DNA of 34,017 nt from Parcubacteria group bacterium GW2011_GWF1_45_5 (GTDB lineage Bacteria; Patescibacteriota; Minisyncoccia; UBA6257; Brennerbacteraceae). A program made the translations under genes and the position numbers. The notes beneath the pieces are model-generated. The model had not been told where the DNA came from. It was given only the letters and a program-made list of their open reading frames with translations, and searched no databases. This document shows positions 1 through 8,161 of the stretch, piece by piece (the first letter of the stretch is position 1; each line of letters begins with the position of its first letter). The stretch covers positions 1-34,017 of the forward strand of contig LCLB01000003.1 in the NCBI GenBank assembly GCA_001001795.1, written 5' to 3'.

Positions 1-327
1 TTCGGTTCGCATGGTATCCAGGCGCTTGAAGCATCATGGATGACCGGGAATCAAATCGAGGCGGTGAGACGTGTTTTGACACGTTACACGAAAAAAGGAG
101 GGCGTGTGTGGATTCGCATTTTTACCGATAAGCCGGTCACCAAGAAACCTCCCGAGGTGACCATGGGAGGGGGAAAGGGTGCCGTTGACCATTATGTGTT
201 TGCCGTAAAGCCGGGACGGATTCTTTTTGAAATGGGGGGGATCAGTGCCGCATCCGCCAAAGAGGCATTAACCGCTGCGGGATATAAACTTCCGATCAAG
301 AGCAGGGTTGTTACCAAAGAAGAATAA
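1..327 (+). CDS. rplP: 50S ribosomal protein L16 (5' truncated by window edge)
   Basis: Frame 1 is open from base 1 (FGSHGIQALEASWMTGNQIEAVRRVLTRYTKKGGRVWIRIFTDKPVTKKPPEVTMGGGKG...), L16 signature; followed by L29. Confidence 0.97.
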   Translation, partial: FGSHGIQALEASWMTGNQIEAVRRVLTRYTKKGGRVWIRIFTDKPVTKKPPEVTMGGGKGAVDHYVFAVKPGRILFEMGGISAASAKEALTAAGYKLPIKSRVVTKEE

Positions 328-342
328 GTTGTCAATTATTTT

Positions 343-552
343 ATGAAGATACGCGATATTAAACAGAAAACCGAAAAAGAGCTTAAGGATGCTCACGCTC
401 AACTGACGATAAAGCTGCGAAGCTTGCGTTTTGACCTAAAATTAGCTAAATTACAAAGTACTCATGTAATCCGGCAAACTAAACAGGATATTGCCCGGGT
501 TCTTACAGTATTACAAGAAAAACATGGATCAAGCGAAACTAAAACAGAATAA
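343..552 (+). CDS. rpmC: 50S ribosomal protein L29
   Basis: Short protein MKIRDIKQKTEKELKDAHAQLTIKLRSLRFDLKLAKLQ..., between L16 and S17. Confidence 0.93.
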   Translation: MKIRDIKQKTEKELKDAHAQLTIKLRSLRFDLKLAKLQSTHVIRQTKQDIARVLTVLQEKHGSSETKTE

Positions 553-787
553 AAAGAGGAGCCTCATAGGACAGGTGGTTTCGAACAAAATGGCGAAAAC
601 CGTTGTGGTTTCTATTGAGCGTGTTGTGATGCATCCCTTATACCGTAAGCGCAGGCACGTTAACAAGCGTCTAAAGGCGGATACGGGGTCAAAAACATAT
701 CAGGTTGGTGACCGCGTCAGTATCGAAGAATGCCGTCCCTTGTCCCACGACAAGAGATGGCGTGTAACCGGTAAAGCTAGGGCATAA
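524..787 (+). CDS. rpsQ: 30S ribosomal protein S17
   Basis: GQVVSNKMAKTVVVSIERVVMHPLYRKRRHVNKRLKADT... S17 motif; likely ATG at 524 inside the ORF listed from 491, overlapping the end of rpmC. Confidence 0.95.
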   Translation: MDQAKLKQNKKRSLIGQVVSNKMAKTVVVSIERVVMHPLYRKRRHVNKRLKADTGSKTYQVGDRVSIEECRPLSHDKRWRVTGKARA

Positions 788-793
788 AATATT

Positions 794-1162
794 ATGGTAC
801 AGTTGCGAAGCATGTTGAAAGTTGCCGATAACAGCGGCGCCCGTCTGGTGCAGTGTTTTCGCGTGTATGGAGGGTCTGCCAAGCGTTACGCCGAGATCGG
901 GGATATTATGATGGTTGCGGTAAAGGTGGCGGAACCACGGAAGGCGGTTAAAAAACATGACAAAGTAAAGGCGGTGCTTGTGCGACAGCGCAAGCCGTTG
1001 CGCAGGAGCGACGGTTCGTATATCAGGTTTGACGATAATGCGGTGGTGATACTTGATAAAGGTAAAGAACCTAAGGGCGGTAGAATCTTCGGGCCGATTG
1101 CGCGAGAGTTGAAAGAGCTCGGATACGATAAAATTATTTCTTTGTCCCCGGAAACATTATAA
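794..1162 (+). CDS. rplN: 50S ribosomal protein L14
   Basis: [27 protein letters not shown]... L14 signature. Confidence 0.98.
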   Translation: MVQLRSMLKVADNSGARLVQCFRVYGGSAKRYAEIGDIMMVAVKVAEPRKAVKKHDKVKAVLVRQRKPLRRSDGSYIRFDDNAVVILDKGKEPKGGRIFGPIARELKELGYDKIISLSPETL

Positions 1163-1169
1163 ATACGCC

Positions 1170-1493
1170 ATGTCAGCAATTGTAAGAAAATTGAAGAAAG
1201 GGGATATGGTCCAGGTTTTGTCAGGAGTAGAGCGTGGTAAACAGGCAAAGGTCACCCATATTTATCCCGAATCCAGACGCGTTACGCTTGAAGGTCTTTT
1301 CGTTTCCCATAAGCATCGTAAGCCGAGAAAGTCAGGCGAGAAAGGTGAAATCGTCACTGTGGCCCGTTCCGTGTCAGTGAGTAAGCTTCAGGTGGTGTGT
1401 CCTCGATGCAAAAAGCCGGCTCGCATCGGTTTTGTTACGGAGGCAGGAAAGAAAAAACGCGTGTGCAAGAAATGTAACGCTCCATTCGTATAG
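1170..1493 (+). CDS. rplX: 50S ribosomal protein L24 with C-terminal CxxC...CxxC zinc-ribbon-like tail
   Basis: KKGDMVQVLSGVERGKQAKVTHIYPESRRVTLEG (KOW); C-term CPRCKKPARIGFVTEAGKKKRVCKKC. Confidence 0.96.
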   Translation: MSAIVRKLKKGDMVQVLSGVERGKQAKVTHIYPESRRVTLEGLFVSHKHRKPRKSGEKGEIVTVARSVSVSKLQVVCPRCKKPARIGFVTEAGKKKRVCKKCNAPFV

Positions 1494-1513
1494 CTTCGGT
1501 TCTAATTTTTAAT

Positions 1514-2071
1514 ATGACGTCTCCAGAAAAAAAACAGAATAATATACAGGCATTATTGAAGAAAGAGCTGGGTATCGCCAATATCCACCAAGTTCCCTGT
1601 GTGGAAAAAGTCGTCGTCAACATGGGTATCGGGAAAACCCTTTCGGGAGCCGATAAGCAGCAACGTGAATCATTATTGGCAGAGGCGACAAAGTGCATCA
1701 CCTTAATAACCGGTCAGAAGCCCGAGACCCGATTGGCGAAACAGTCTATTGCGGGATTCAAACTTCGCGAAGGGGAAGTGGTCGGGTTGCGTGTTACTTT
1801 AAGAAAACAGCGGATGTACGATTTCATTGATCGGCTTGTGAAAATGATATTTCCCCGGGTGCGTGATTTTCGCGGTTTGCCGTTGACCATCGTTGACCCC
1901 AGGGGGATTTTGAATATCGGGATGAAAGAGCATGTGGTATTCCCCGAATTATCCCAAGAGGAGTTCCGGAAAATTTATGGTATTGAAATTACGGTAGTAC
2001 CAAGCACCCGAAAACGCGATCACGCGATCGCCCTTTACCGGGCACATGGATTTCCCCTCCGGCACGAATAA
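1514..2071 (+). CDS. rplE: 50S ribosomal protein L5
   Basis: VVNMGIGKTLSG...TGQKPETRLAKQSIAGFKLREGEVVGLRVTLRKQRMYDFIDRLV. Confidence 0.98.
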   Translation: MTSPEKKQNNIQALLKKELGIANIHQVPCVEKVVVNMGIGKTLSGADKQQRESLLAEATKCITLITGQKPETRLAKQSIAGFKLREGEVVGLRVTLRKQRMYDFIDRLVKMIFPRVRDFRGLPLTIVDPRGILNIGMKEHVVFPELSQEEFRKIYGIEITVVPSTRKRDHAIALYRAHGFPLRHE

Positions 2072-2089
2072 ACAAGAAATAAAAGAAAT

Positions 2090-2275
2090 ATGGCCAAAAA
2101 ATCAGTTATTGCGCGAGCACAAAAAAAACCAAAATACAGCACCCGTTTGGTACGGCGATGTTTTCGTTGCGGCAGACGGCGTGGATACGTGCGCGATTTC
2201 AACATATGCCGTATTTGTTTCAGGGAATTAGCGTCACAAGGGCTTATCCCCGGAGTGAAGAAATCAAGTTGGTAA
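2090..2275 (+). CDS. rpsN: 30S ribosomal protein S14, zinc-binding type
   Basis: 61 aa; [39 protein letters not shown] with two CxxC pairs. Confidence 0.97.
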   Translation: MAKKSVIARAQKKPKYSTRLVRRCFRCGRRRGYVRDFNICRICFRELASQGLIPGVKKSSW

Positions 2276-2285
2276 TATACATGAT

Positions 2286-2672
2286 ATGAGCGATCCTATT
2301 GCACAAGCACTTACCGCAGTTTTGAATTCTCAGGCAGTTCGCAAGCCGACCGCCAAGGTTGTCTATTCGAAAATTAATTACGCAGTATGCAAAATCCTCG
2401 AGCAATATGGATTTGTCGACGGCGTTGAACGGGCAGGTAAAAAAGATAAAAAATATCTTGAAGTAACGTTGAAGTATGGAGCCGATCGGTTAGGGGTTAT
2501 TCATACGGTGCGACGTGTCTCCAAGCCCGGGAAACGAGTGTACGCTGGATACCGCGAACTGCATTGGCCTCAAGGAGTGCTGATTGTTGTTTCGACGCCG
2601 GATGGTATTATGGCGGCTCACGAAGCGAAAAAGAAAAAATTGGGAGGAGAATTGATTTGCTCTGTTTCATAA
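2286..2672 (+). CDS. rpsH: 30S ribosomal protein S8
   Basis: MSDPIAQALTAVLNSQAVRKPTAKVVYSKINYAVCKILEQYGFVDG...; position in operon. Confidence 0.95.
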   Translation: MSDPIAQALTAVLNSQAVRKPTAKVVYSKINYAVCKILEQYGFVDGVERAGKKDKKYLEVTLKYGADRLGVIHTVRRVSKPGKRVYAGYRELHWPQGVLIVVSTPDGIMAAHEAKKKKLGGELICSVS

Positions 2673-2677
2673 TCAAT

Positions 2678-3235
2678 ATGTCAAAGATAGGAAAAAAAAT
2701 ATTATCCCTTCCACCGAAAACCGAACTCATTTGCGCCGGTGACGAAGTGACGGCACGCGGGCCACACGGCGAAATTGTCACGAAACTAGCTTTGCACGGT
2801 TTTTCGGTTATTCAAGACAAGGACGCCAATACGGTTCAAATTGTGCCGCCCGAGCGACTCGATAAACGGTCCCGTTCCTTGTGGGGAACGAATACCGCGG
2901 TGATCGCGAATATGATTCAGGGAGTGAATAAGCCATTTGAAAAAGTTCTTGAATTCGAGGGGATTGGATATAAGGCCGAGATCCAGGGGGCGGAGTTGGT
3001 TATGGTACTTGGGTTTTCTCACCCGGTACGTGTAAAGATTCCCGAGGGGTTAACCGCGAAAGTAGAGAAAAATCAAATCGCTATTTTTGGGATAAGAAAA
3101 GAGCAGGTGGGTAGTTTTGCGGCCTCTATCAGGAAGATTCGGAAGGTTGAACCGTATAAGGGAACCGGAATCCGCTATAAAGGAGAAATAATCAAAAAGA
3201 AGGCGGGTAAGAAGCTCGCCGGAGCGACTGCGTAA
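2678..3235 (+). CDS. rplF: 50S ribosomal protein L6
   Basis: MSKIGKKILSLPPKTELICAGDEVTARGPHGE...; likely ATG at 2678 rather than the ORF-track start 2564. Confidence 0.96.
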   Translation: MSKIGKKILSLPPKTELICAGDEVTARGPHGEIVTKLALHGFSVIQDKDANTVQIVPPERLDKRSRSLWGTNTAVIANMIQGVNKPFEKVLEFEGIGYKAEIQGAELVMVLGFSHPVRVKIPEGLTAKVEKNQIAIFGIRKEQVGSFAASIRKIRKVEPYKGTGIRYKGEIIKKKAGKKLAGATA

Positions 3236-3246
3236 TCATTATTACT

Positions 3247-3627
3247 ATGGCACAGGAGCGAATGAAACAAAAAACAAGCAGTCGGTCACGGCGTATCGTA
3301 CGCCATCACCGGGTGCGTCAGAAGATTTCGGGTACGGCGAATCGTCCTCGGCTCTGTGTTTTCAAGTCCAGGGCTCATTTTTGGGCACAAATCATCGACG
3401 ATGTTGCAGCCAAAACCATTGTCTCCGGCACCGATGTTTCAAAGGAAGTTCGCGAGATGTTGAAAGGAACAAAACAGGAAAGTGCGTACCTGTTGGGGAA
3501 ATATATCGGCGAACGGGCAAAATCAAAAGGAATTTCCAAGGTGGTATTTGATCGCGGCGGATTTGTTTATCAGGGTCGTATTCGTAAATTTGCGGAAGGC
3601 GCTCGCGAAGGAGGATTAATATTCTAA
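3247..3627 (+). CDS. rplR: 50S ribosomal protein L18
   Basis: RRIVRHHRVRQKISGTANRPRLCVFKSRAHFWAQIIDD...VVFDRGGFVYQGRIRKFAEGAREGGLIF. Confidence 0.97.
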   Translation: MAQERMKQKTSSRSRRIVRHHRVRQKISGTANRPRLCVFKSRAHFWAQIIDDVAAKTIVSGTDVSKEVREMLKGTKQESAYLLGKYIGERAKSKGISKVVFDRGGFVYQGRIRKFAEGAREGGLIF

Positions 3628-3636
3628 TTATCGAGT

Positions 3637-4131
3637 ATGGAACGAAGACAACGAGTGACGGTTTCACGGACGAAAGACGACCGGTTCGACCAGAAACTTC
3701 TTGAAACAAGGCGGGTTACCCGTGTGGTCGCGGGCGGTAAGCGGATGAGTTTCCGTGTCGTCATGGTCATCGGCGATCACGCCGGAACCGTGGGTATCGG
3801 GGTGGCGAAAGGTAAAGATGTCCAGCAAGCTATCGCGAAGTCACTCTTTCAGGCGAGGAAACATATGATCAAGGTTCCGTTGGTGGGCGACACCATCCCT
3901 CATGAGATCATAGCCAAGCATTCGAGCGCACAAATCATTCTAAAACCCGCGCGGAAAGGTCATGGGCTTATTGCCGGTGGTGCGGCCCGTATTGTTTTGT
4001 CGTTTGCGGGAGTTAAAGACGTAACCGCGAAACTACTCGGGAGAACCCCTAATAAACTTACTAATGCTATGGCAACCATGAAGGCTTTGGAGAAGTTGCG
4101 TGCGCTTAAAGAATCCACACCTAAAGTATAA
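3637..4131 (+). CDS. rpsE: 30S ribosomal protein S5
   Basis: VTRVVAGGKRMSFRVVMVIGDHAGTVGIGVAKGKDVQQAIAKS. Confidence 0.98.
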   Translation: MERRQRVTVSRTKDDRFDQKLLETRRVTRVVAGGKRMSFRVVMVIGDHAGTVGIGVAKGKDVQQAIAKSLFQARKHMIKVPLVGDTIPHEIIAKHSSAQIILKPARKGHGLIAGGAARIVLSFAGVKDVTAKLLGRTPNKLTNAMATMKALEKLRALKESTPKV

Positions 4132-4137
4132 AACATC

Positions 4138-4581
4138 ATGACACTCATGCATGAAATAGAGACGACCCATCCGAACAGGAAAAAACGGCGTATCGGCCGT
4201 GGTGGAAAGCGTGGTACTTACTCCGGTCGGGGGCAAAAGGGTCAGCGCGCGCGCGCCGGCCGAAATATCAAATCCCAAGAGAGAGAGGCTCTTTTAAGGA
4301 TACCGCAGAAAAGAGGAACGGGGTTTGACCGTCGTTCCAAAAACCGCGGGCGTAATCTTGTCGTCATAAATATCGCGGTCATTAATCGTGCCTATACCGA
4401 AGGGGAAATAGTGTCCCCCAAGACATTGATGGCAAAGAAAGTCATTACCCGTCGCTTTTCACGTATGCCGTTGATCAAAATCTTGAGCCAAGGAGAGGTT
4501 ACCAAGCGCCTTATTTTAAAAGGGTGTGATGTCTCGAAATCCGTCCGGGAGAAGATTGAGCGGGCAGGCGGTACGTGTTAA
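4138..4581 (+). CDS. rplO: 50S ribosomal protein L15
   Basis: RIGRGGKRGTYSGRGQKGQRARAGRNI; directly follows rpsE with no L30. Start could be 4147. Confidence 0.95.
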   Translation: MTLMHEIETTHPNRKKRRIGRGGKRGTYSGRGQKGQRARAGRNIKSQEREALLRIPQKRGTGFDRRSKNRGRNLVVINIAVINRAYTEGEIVSPKTLMAKKVITRRFSRMPLIKILSQGEVTKRLILKGCDVSKSVREKIERAGGTC

Positions 4582-4598
4582 TCTAACATAAGAATAAT

Positions 4599-5876
4599 AT
4601 GGCTGGTTTTGGTGTCATCAGAACATTGGTGCGAGATAGGGATTTGCGAAAAAAGGTTCTTATAACCATAGGACTCCTTTTAGTATTTCGTTTATTCGCG
4701 TCATTACCGATTCCCGGGGCAAATCAGGAGCAGTTGCGTTTGTTTTTCGAACAAAATCAATACTTAGGACTGGTGAACATATTTTCCGGAGGTGCATTGG
4801 CTAATTTTTCTCTTGCCATGTTGGGCGTGGGGCCCTACATTAATGCCACGATTATCCTTCAGTTGTTAACCATGATTTTCCCGTCGTTCAAGCAGTTGTA
4901 TTACGAGGAAGGAGAGGCTGGTCGCGCGAAATTCAATCAATACGCCCGTTATCTTACCGTGGCTCTGGGGTTGCTCCAAGCGTTCGGACTTCTGAATCTT
5001 TTGCGCGCCAACGGTATTATCGGAGCCCTTGGCCCATTGGATACGATTCGGCACATTACTTTGGTTACCGCCGGATCCATGTTTTTGATGTGGATAGGAG
5101 AACTTATCAGTGAACAAAAAATCGGTAACGGTATCTCACTTCTTATTTTTGCCGGTATTGTCACCGAGATTCCTTTAGCGCTTCGTAACAATATTGCAAC
5201 ATTCGATCCTTCAAAAATTCCCATGTATCTGGTATTTTTGGGGATTGCTCTGATTACCTTGGCGGGAGTTGTTGTCATTAACGAATCGGAACGCCGCATC
5301 CCCGTTAATTACGCCAAACGTGTTCGCGGTATGAAGGTGTATGGTGGAGCGAGCAGCTATCTGCCGCTCAAGGTTAACCAGGCAGGTGTTATCCCGATTA
5401 TTTTTGCGCTTTCATTGCTCATGCTTCCGAGTATGATAGGGCAGATTTTCGGCGCCTCGAAAAACCCGGCTCTTCTCAATATTGCCATTCAAATTCAAAA
5501 TATCACCAACAACCAGTTGGTATACGGGCTTTCATACTTCGTGCTGGTGTTCGCTTTTACCTATTTTTATACAGTGATTACATTCGAGCCCCATGAGTTG
5601 GCCAATAACCTTCAGAAACAAGGAGGATTTATTCCTGGTATTAGGCCCGGGGATACAACCGCGCAGTTTTTGAGTAAAACACTGTATCGCATTACTTTTC
5701 TTGGAGCCCTGTTCTTGGCCGCAATTGCGGTGCTTCCATTGGCGGTTCAAGGTATTACTGGGGTTACCAGCTTGAGTCTTGGCGGCACCTCGCTTTTGAT
5801 CGTTGTTTCGGTAGCCCTTGAAACAATCCGTCAATTAAGAGCTCAGCTGGTCATGCGCGAATACGACACATTCTGA
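4599..5876 (+). CDS. secY: Preprotein translocase subunit SecY
   Basis: LRLFFEQNQYLGLVNIFSGGALANFSLAMLGVGPYINATIILQLL...GGFIPGIRPGDTTAQFL; multi-pass membrane protein. Confidence 0.98.
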   Translation: MAGFGVIRTLVRDRDLRKKVLITIGLLLVFRLFASLPIPGANQEQLRLFFEQNQYLGLVNIFSGGALANFSLAMLGVGPYINATIILQLLTMIFPSFKQLYYEEGEAGRAKFNQYARYLTVALGLLQAFGLLNLLRANGIIGALGPLDTIRHITLVTAGSMFLMWIGELISEQKIGNGISLLIFAGIVTEIPLALRNNIATFDPSKIPMYLVFLGIALITLAGVVVINESERRIPVNYAKRVRGMKVYGGASSYLPLKVNQAGVIPIIFALSLLMLPSMIGQIFGASKNPALLNIAIQIQNITNNQLVYGLSYFVLVFAFTYFYTVITFEPHELANNLQKQGGFIPGIRPGDTTAQFLSKTLYRITFLGALFLAAIAVLPLAVQGITGVTSLSLGGTSLLIVVSVALETIRQLRAQLVMREYDTF

Positions 5877-5886
5877 TTCGCTTTAT

Positions 5887-5915
5887 TTGACATTAGGTTG
5901 AGAGGTTTTTATACT
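5887..5915 (+). promoter_or_regulatory. Sigma70-type promoter upstream of the SPFH gene
   Basis: TTGACA (5887-5892), 17-nt spacer, TATACT (5910-5915); a second TATAAT at 5921-5926. Confidence 0.65.
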
Positions 5916-5951
5916 ATTACTATAATAGGTAATTAATTTTCATATTGTCAT

Positions 5952-6707
5952 ATGACATTAGTATGGATTATTCTTGGTGCCGTCGGGTTTATCGTGATTT
6001 CCGGTATCCGGGTGGTAGACCAGTACGAGCGGGGTATCGTTCTCACTTTGGGTAAGTTTTCGCGGATCACCAACCCCGGTCTTACTTGGATTTTTTCTCT
6101 TTTAGAGATCCAGCGGATGCTCAAAGTGGATATTCGTATCAAAACCGTTGACATCCCGCAGCAGGAAGTCATCACCAAAGATAACGTCACTGTCGGGATT
6201 AATGCCGTGGTGTATTTCAAAGTGATTGATCCTTCGAAAGCGATTCTTGAAGTCGAAAACTATGTCCGTGCAACCTCGAATTATGCGCAATCGGCGCTTC
6301 GTGATGTCGTGGGTGGATTCGAGCTTGACACTTTGCTTTCCGAGCGCGATAAGATAGCGCAAGAGATCCGCAACGCGGTTGATGTCGCTACCACTGGTTG
6401 GGGTATTGATGTTACCGACGTGAAAATGCAGGATATCGAACTTCCTGCGGACATGAAGCGCGCCATGGCAAAGCAAGCAGAGGCCGAGCGTGAACGCCGT
6501 GCCGTTATTATTACCGCGCAGGGTGAACTTTCCGCATCCGAAAACCTTAAGGCAGCTGCGATGAACTTAAGTTCCGTCCCCGGCGGTATGTCGTTGCGCA
6601 CCTTGAAGACGGTTGAGGCGGTTAATCCCGATCCTTCGAAAACAGTTTTGTTCGTATTACCGATTGAAATACTTGATTCTTTCAAGAAATTCACCGGAAA
6701 AGAATAA
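5952..6707 (+). CDS. SPFH/Band 7 (stomatin/slipin) family protein
   Basis: N-terminal TM then VVDQYERGIVLTLGKF...NPGLTWIF...VDIRIKTVDIPQQEVITKDNVTVGINAVVYFKVIDP...AMAKQAEAERERRAVIITAQGE. Confidence 0.93.
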   Translation: MTLVWIILGAVGFIVISGIRVVDQYERGIVLTLGKFSRITNPGLTWIFSLLEIQRMLKVDIRIKTVDIPQQEVITKDNVTVGINAVVYFKVIDPSKAILEVENYVRATSNYAQSALRDVVGGFELDTLLSERDKIAQEIRNAVDVATTGWGIDVTDVKMQDIELPADMKRAMAKQAEAERERRAVIITAQGELSASENLKAAAMNLSSVPGGMSLRTLKTVEAVNPDPSKTVLFVLPIEILDSFKKFTGKE

Positions 6708-6726
6708 TTTTTCCCGAAGAAGTTGC

Positions 6727-6770
6727 ATAAACAAAACAACCCCGACGTACGTCGGGGTTGTTTTGTTTAT
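6727..6770. terminator. Bidirectional terminator (44-nt perfect palindrome) between convergent genes
   Basis: ataaacaaaacaaccccgacgtacgtcggggttgttttgtttat: perfect self-complementarity with T-rich tract on each exit side; lies between the SPFH stop and the stop codon (6767-6769) of the convergent gene. Confidence 0.85.
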
Positions 6771-7459
6771 TGGACGAGTTCCAGAAATTTCTGTGTCAGC
6801 TTGGGGATATTGCTGTCGCCTTGGTAAAATGCTTTCCATACCATGACAATGTCGGCATCGTTAAAGATTGCCGATTGGATTTCTTTAAATTCGTCTCCGC
6901 CACCGATATCGATAAAAACAGAGCTGTAATTTCCTTTGATTTGTTTAATTTGATAGAAAGGTATCTGTTTTTCCTTGTTGTTTTGTGTTTCATCCACCCC
7001 GCGATGGAGCATGACAATAGTGGGTTGAGTAGGGAGTTCGCGCAGAACCGTAAGCGGATCCTTGATATTCATCATATCTATCAAGGAATCCATACGGTAC
7101 TGTGCAGAGAGTGAGATAAAGGCATTGAGCGTCGCTGTCGGTGCGGTTCCTACCGCGGTTACCGCATCCGCACCTGCGGCCTGGGCGAGATTAATCTCTT
7201 TTTCCGAAAGATCGGCGCATTTGATATCCGCTATGACATACAGATCCGGACGCCGGATTTTAAGCGCGCGCACCGCATCGATACCGAATTGTTTAATGAG
7301 GGGAGTTCCCGCTTCGAGCAGGATCCGATCCGAAGGCGGGATTTGGCCTGTGATGCGCAAAGCCTCATCCATCGTGTTATTCAGGGCGATGTGCAGATAC
7401 CGGGTGTGTGCCCTGAGTTTTTCCGAAAATGCCTCGAATGTTTTATGGTATTGCGCCAT
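6767..7459 (-). CDS. OMP decarboxylase/HUMPS superfamily protein, 3-hexulose-6-phosphate synthase-like (paralog 2)
   Basis: LEAGTPLIKQFGIDAVRAL...VIADIKCADLSEKEINLAQAAGADAVTAVGTAP (DxKxxD motif), MLHRGVDE. Confidence 0.75.
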   Translation of the reverse strand: MAQYHKTFEAFSEKLRAHTRYLHIALNNTMDEALRITGQIPPSDRILLEAGTPLIKQFGIDAVRALKIRRPDLYVIADIKCADLSEKEINLAQAAGADAVTAVGTAPTATLNAFISLSAQYRMDSLIDMMNIKDPLTVLRELPTQPTIVMLHRGVDETQNNKEKQIPFYQIKQIKGNYSSVFIDIGGGDEFKEIQSAIFNDADIVMVWKAFYQGDSNIPKLTQKFLELVQ

Positions 7460-7460
7460 A

Positions 7461-8117
7461 TTATATCTTAAGAGTACTTAAAAACTGATTTGCCAATACA
7501 GTTGTTTCGCGAGGATTGGTGTTAATTGCTTCCCAAATAACCGCTATGTCTCCGCCGTTAAAAAATACCCGGCGGACGTCACGGGGCGTTTCTCCTCCCG
7601 CAATCGCAATTGTAGTTGTATAACTTCCTTTGATACGACCACAATCCTGATAGGGAATTTGTTTTTCAGTATGGAGCCGCTCTTCCACTCCCAGATGCAG
7701 CATTACATACGGCGGTATGGTTTTAAGTGATCCTAAAATTTCAAACGGGAACGTCACGTTGAGCATGTCCACGATGGCGTCTATACCGAGTTCGGCACTC
7801 TTTTCTATGAACTCATTCAGAGTCTCTACAGGAGCGGTTCCCAGAACCGTGGCCGCGTCGGCCCCCGCATTTTTGGCTATAAAGATCTCTTGTCCTCCGC
7901 GATCCATGCATTTCAAATCAGCGACGACATAGGCGACCGATCCGACTTTCTGTTTCCAGGTTTGTTTTATGAGCGAGATACCGCGGCTGCCATAGCGTTT
8001 GATAAATGAGGTTCCCGCCTCCAAGATGATTCGTTTATCTGCAGGGAGGGATCCGATAATCGACTGTACTGTTCCAAGGTCATTATTTAAGGAGATTTGG
8101 AGTTTCTGTTTGCTCAT
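7461..8117 (-). CDS. OMP decarboxylase/HUMPS superfamily protein, 3-hexulose-6-phosphate synthase-like (paralog 1)
   Basis: LEAGTSFIKRYGSRGISLI...VVADLKCMDRGGQEIFIAKNAGADAATVLGTAPVETLNEF (DxKxxD motif), MLHLGVEE, AIAGGETPRDV. Confidence 0.75.
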   Translation of the reverse strand: MSKQKLQISLNNDLGTVQSIIGSLPADKRIILEAGTSFIKRYGSRGISLIKQTWKQKVGSVAYVVADLKCMDRGGQEIFIAKNAGADAATVLGTAPVETLNEFIEKSAELGIDAIVDMLNVTFPFEILGSLKTIPPYVMLHLGVEERLHTEKQIPYQDCGRIKGSYTTTIAIAGGETPRDVRRVFFNGGDIAVIWEAINTNPRETTVLANQFLSTLKI

Positions 8118-8123
8118 AGGGGT

Positions 8124-8153
8124 ATTATATCAAACTTCAGCCTGTGCTAAAAT
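8124..8153. promoter_or_regulatory. Putative overlapping divergent promoters (HPS-like pair / adk)
   Basis: Minus-strand TATAAT (revcomp of 8124-8129) 7 nt from the minus ATG (8117); plus-strand TAAAAT (8148-8153) 8 nt from the plus ATG (8162). Whole intergenic gap is 44 nt. Confidence 0.5.
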
Positions 8154-8161
8154 GGAGTTAT

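Noticed and set aside
689-1248. Overlapping minus-strand ORFs opposite ribosomal genes (e.g. 689-958, 886-1248)
   Set aside because: Antisense shadows of well-identified ribosomal protein genes; no recognisable domains.
4860-5300. Minus-strand ORFs within secY (4866-5117, 4949-5299)
   Set aside because: Antisense to conserved SecY coding sequence; low-complexity translation without domain features.
6613-6846. ORFs 6613-6846 (+) and 6657-6839 (-) sharing NKTTPTYVGVVLF
   Set aside because: The shared peptide is a by-product of the perfect palindrome at 6727-6770 being read on both strands; not genes.
7062-7481. Plus-strand ORFs opposite the HPS-like genes (6758-7114, 7062-7481, 7717-7932)
   Set aside because: Antisense to convincing HPS-like coding sequence; no domain signal.
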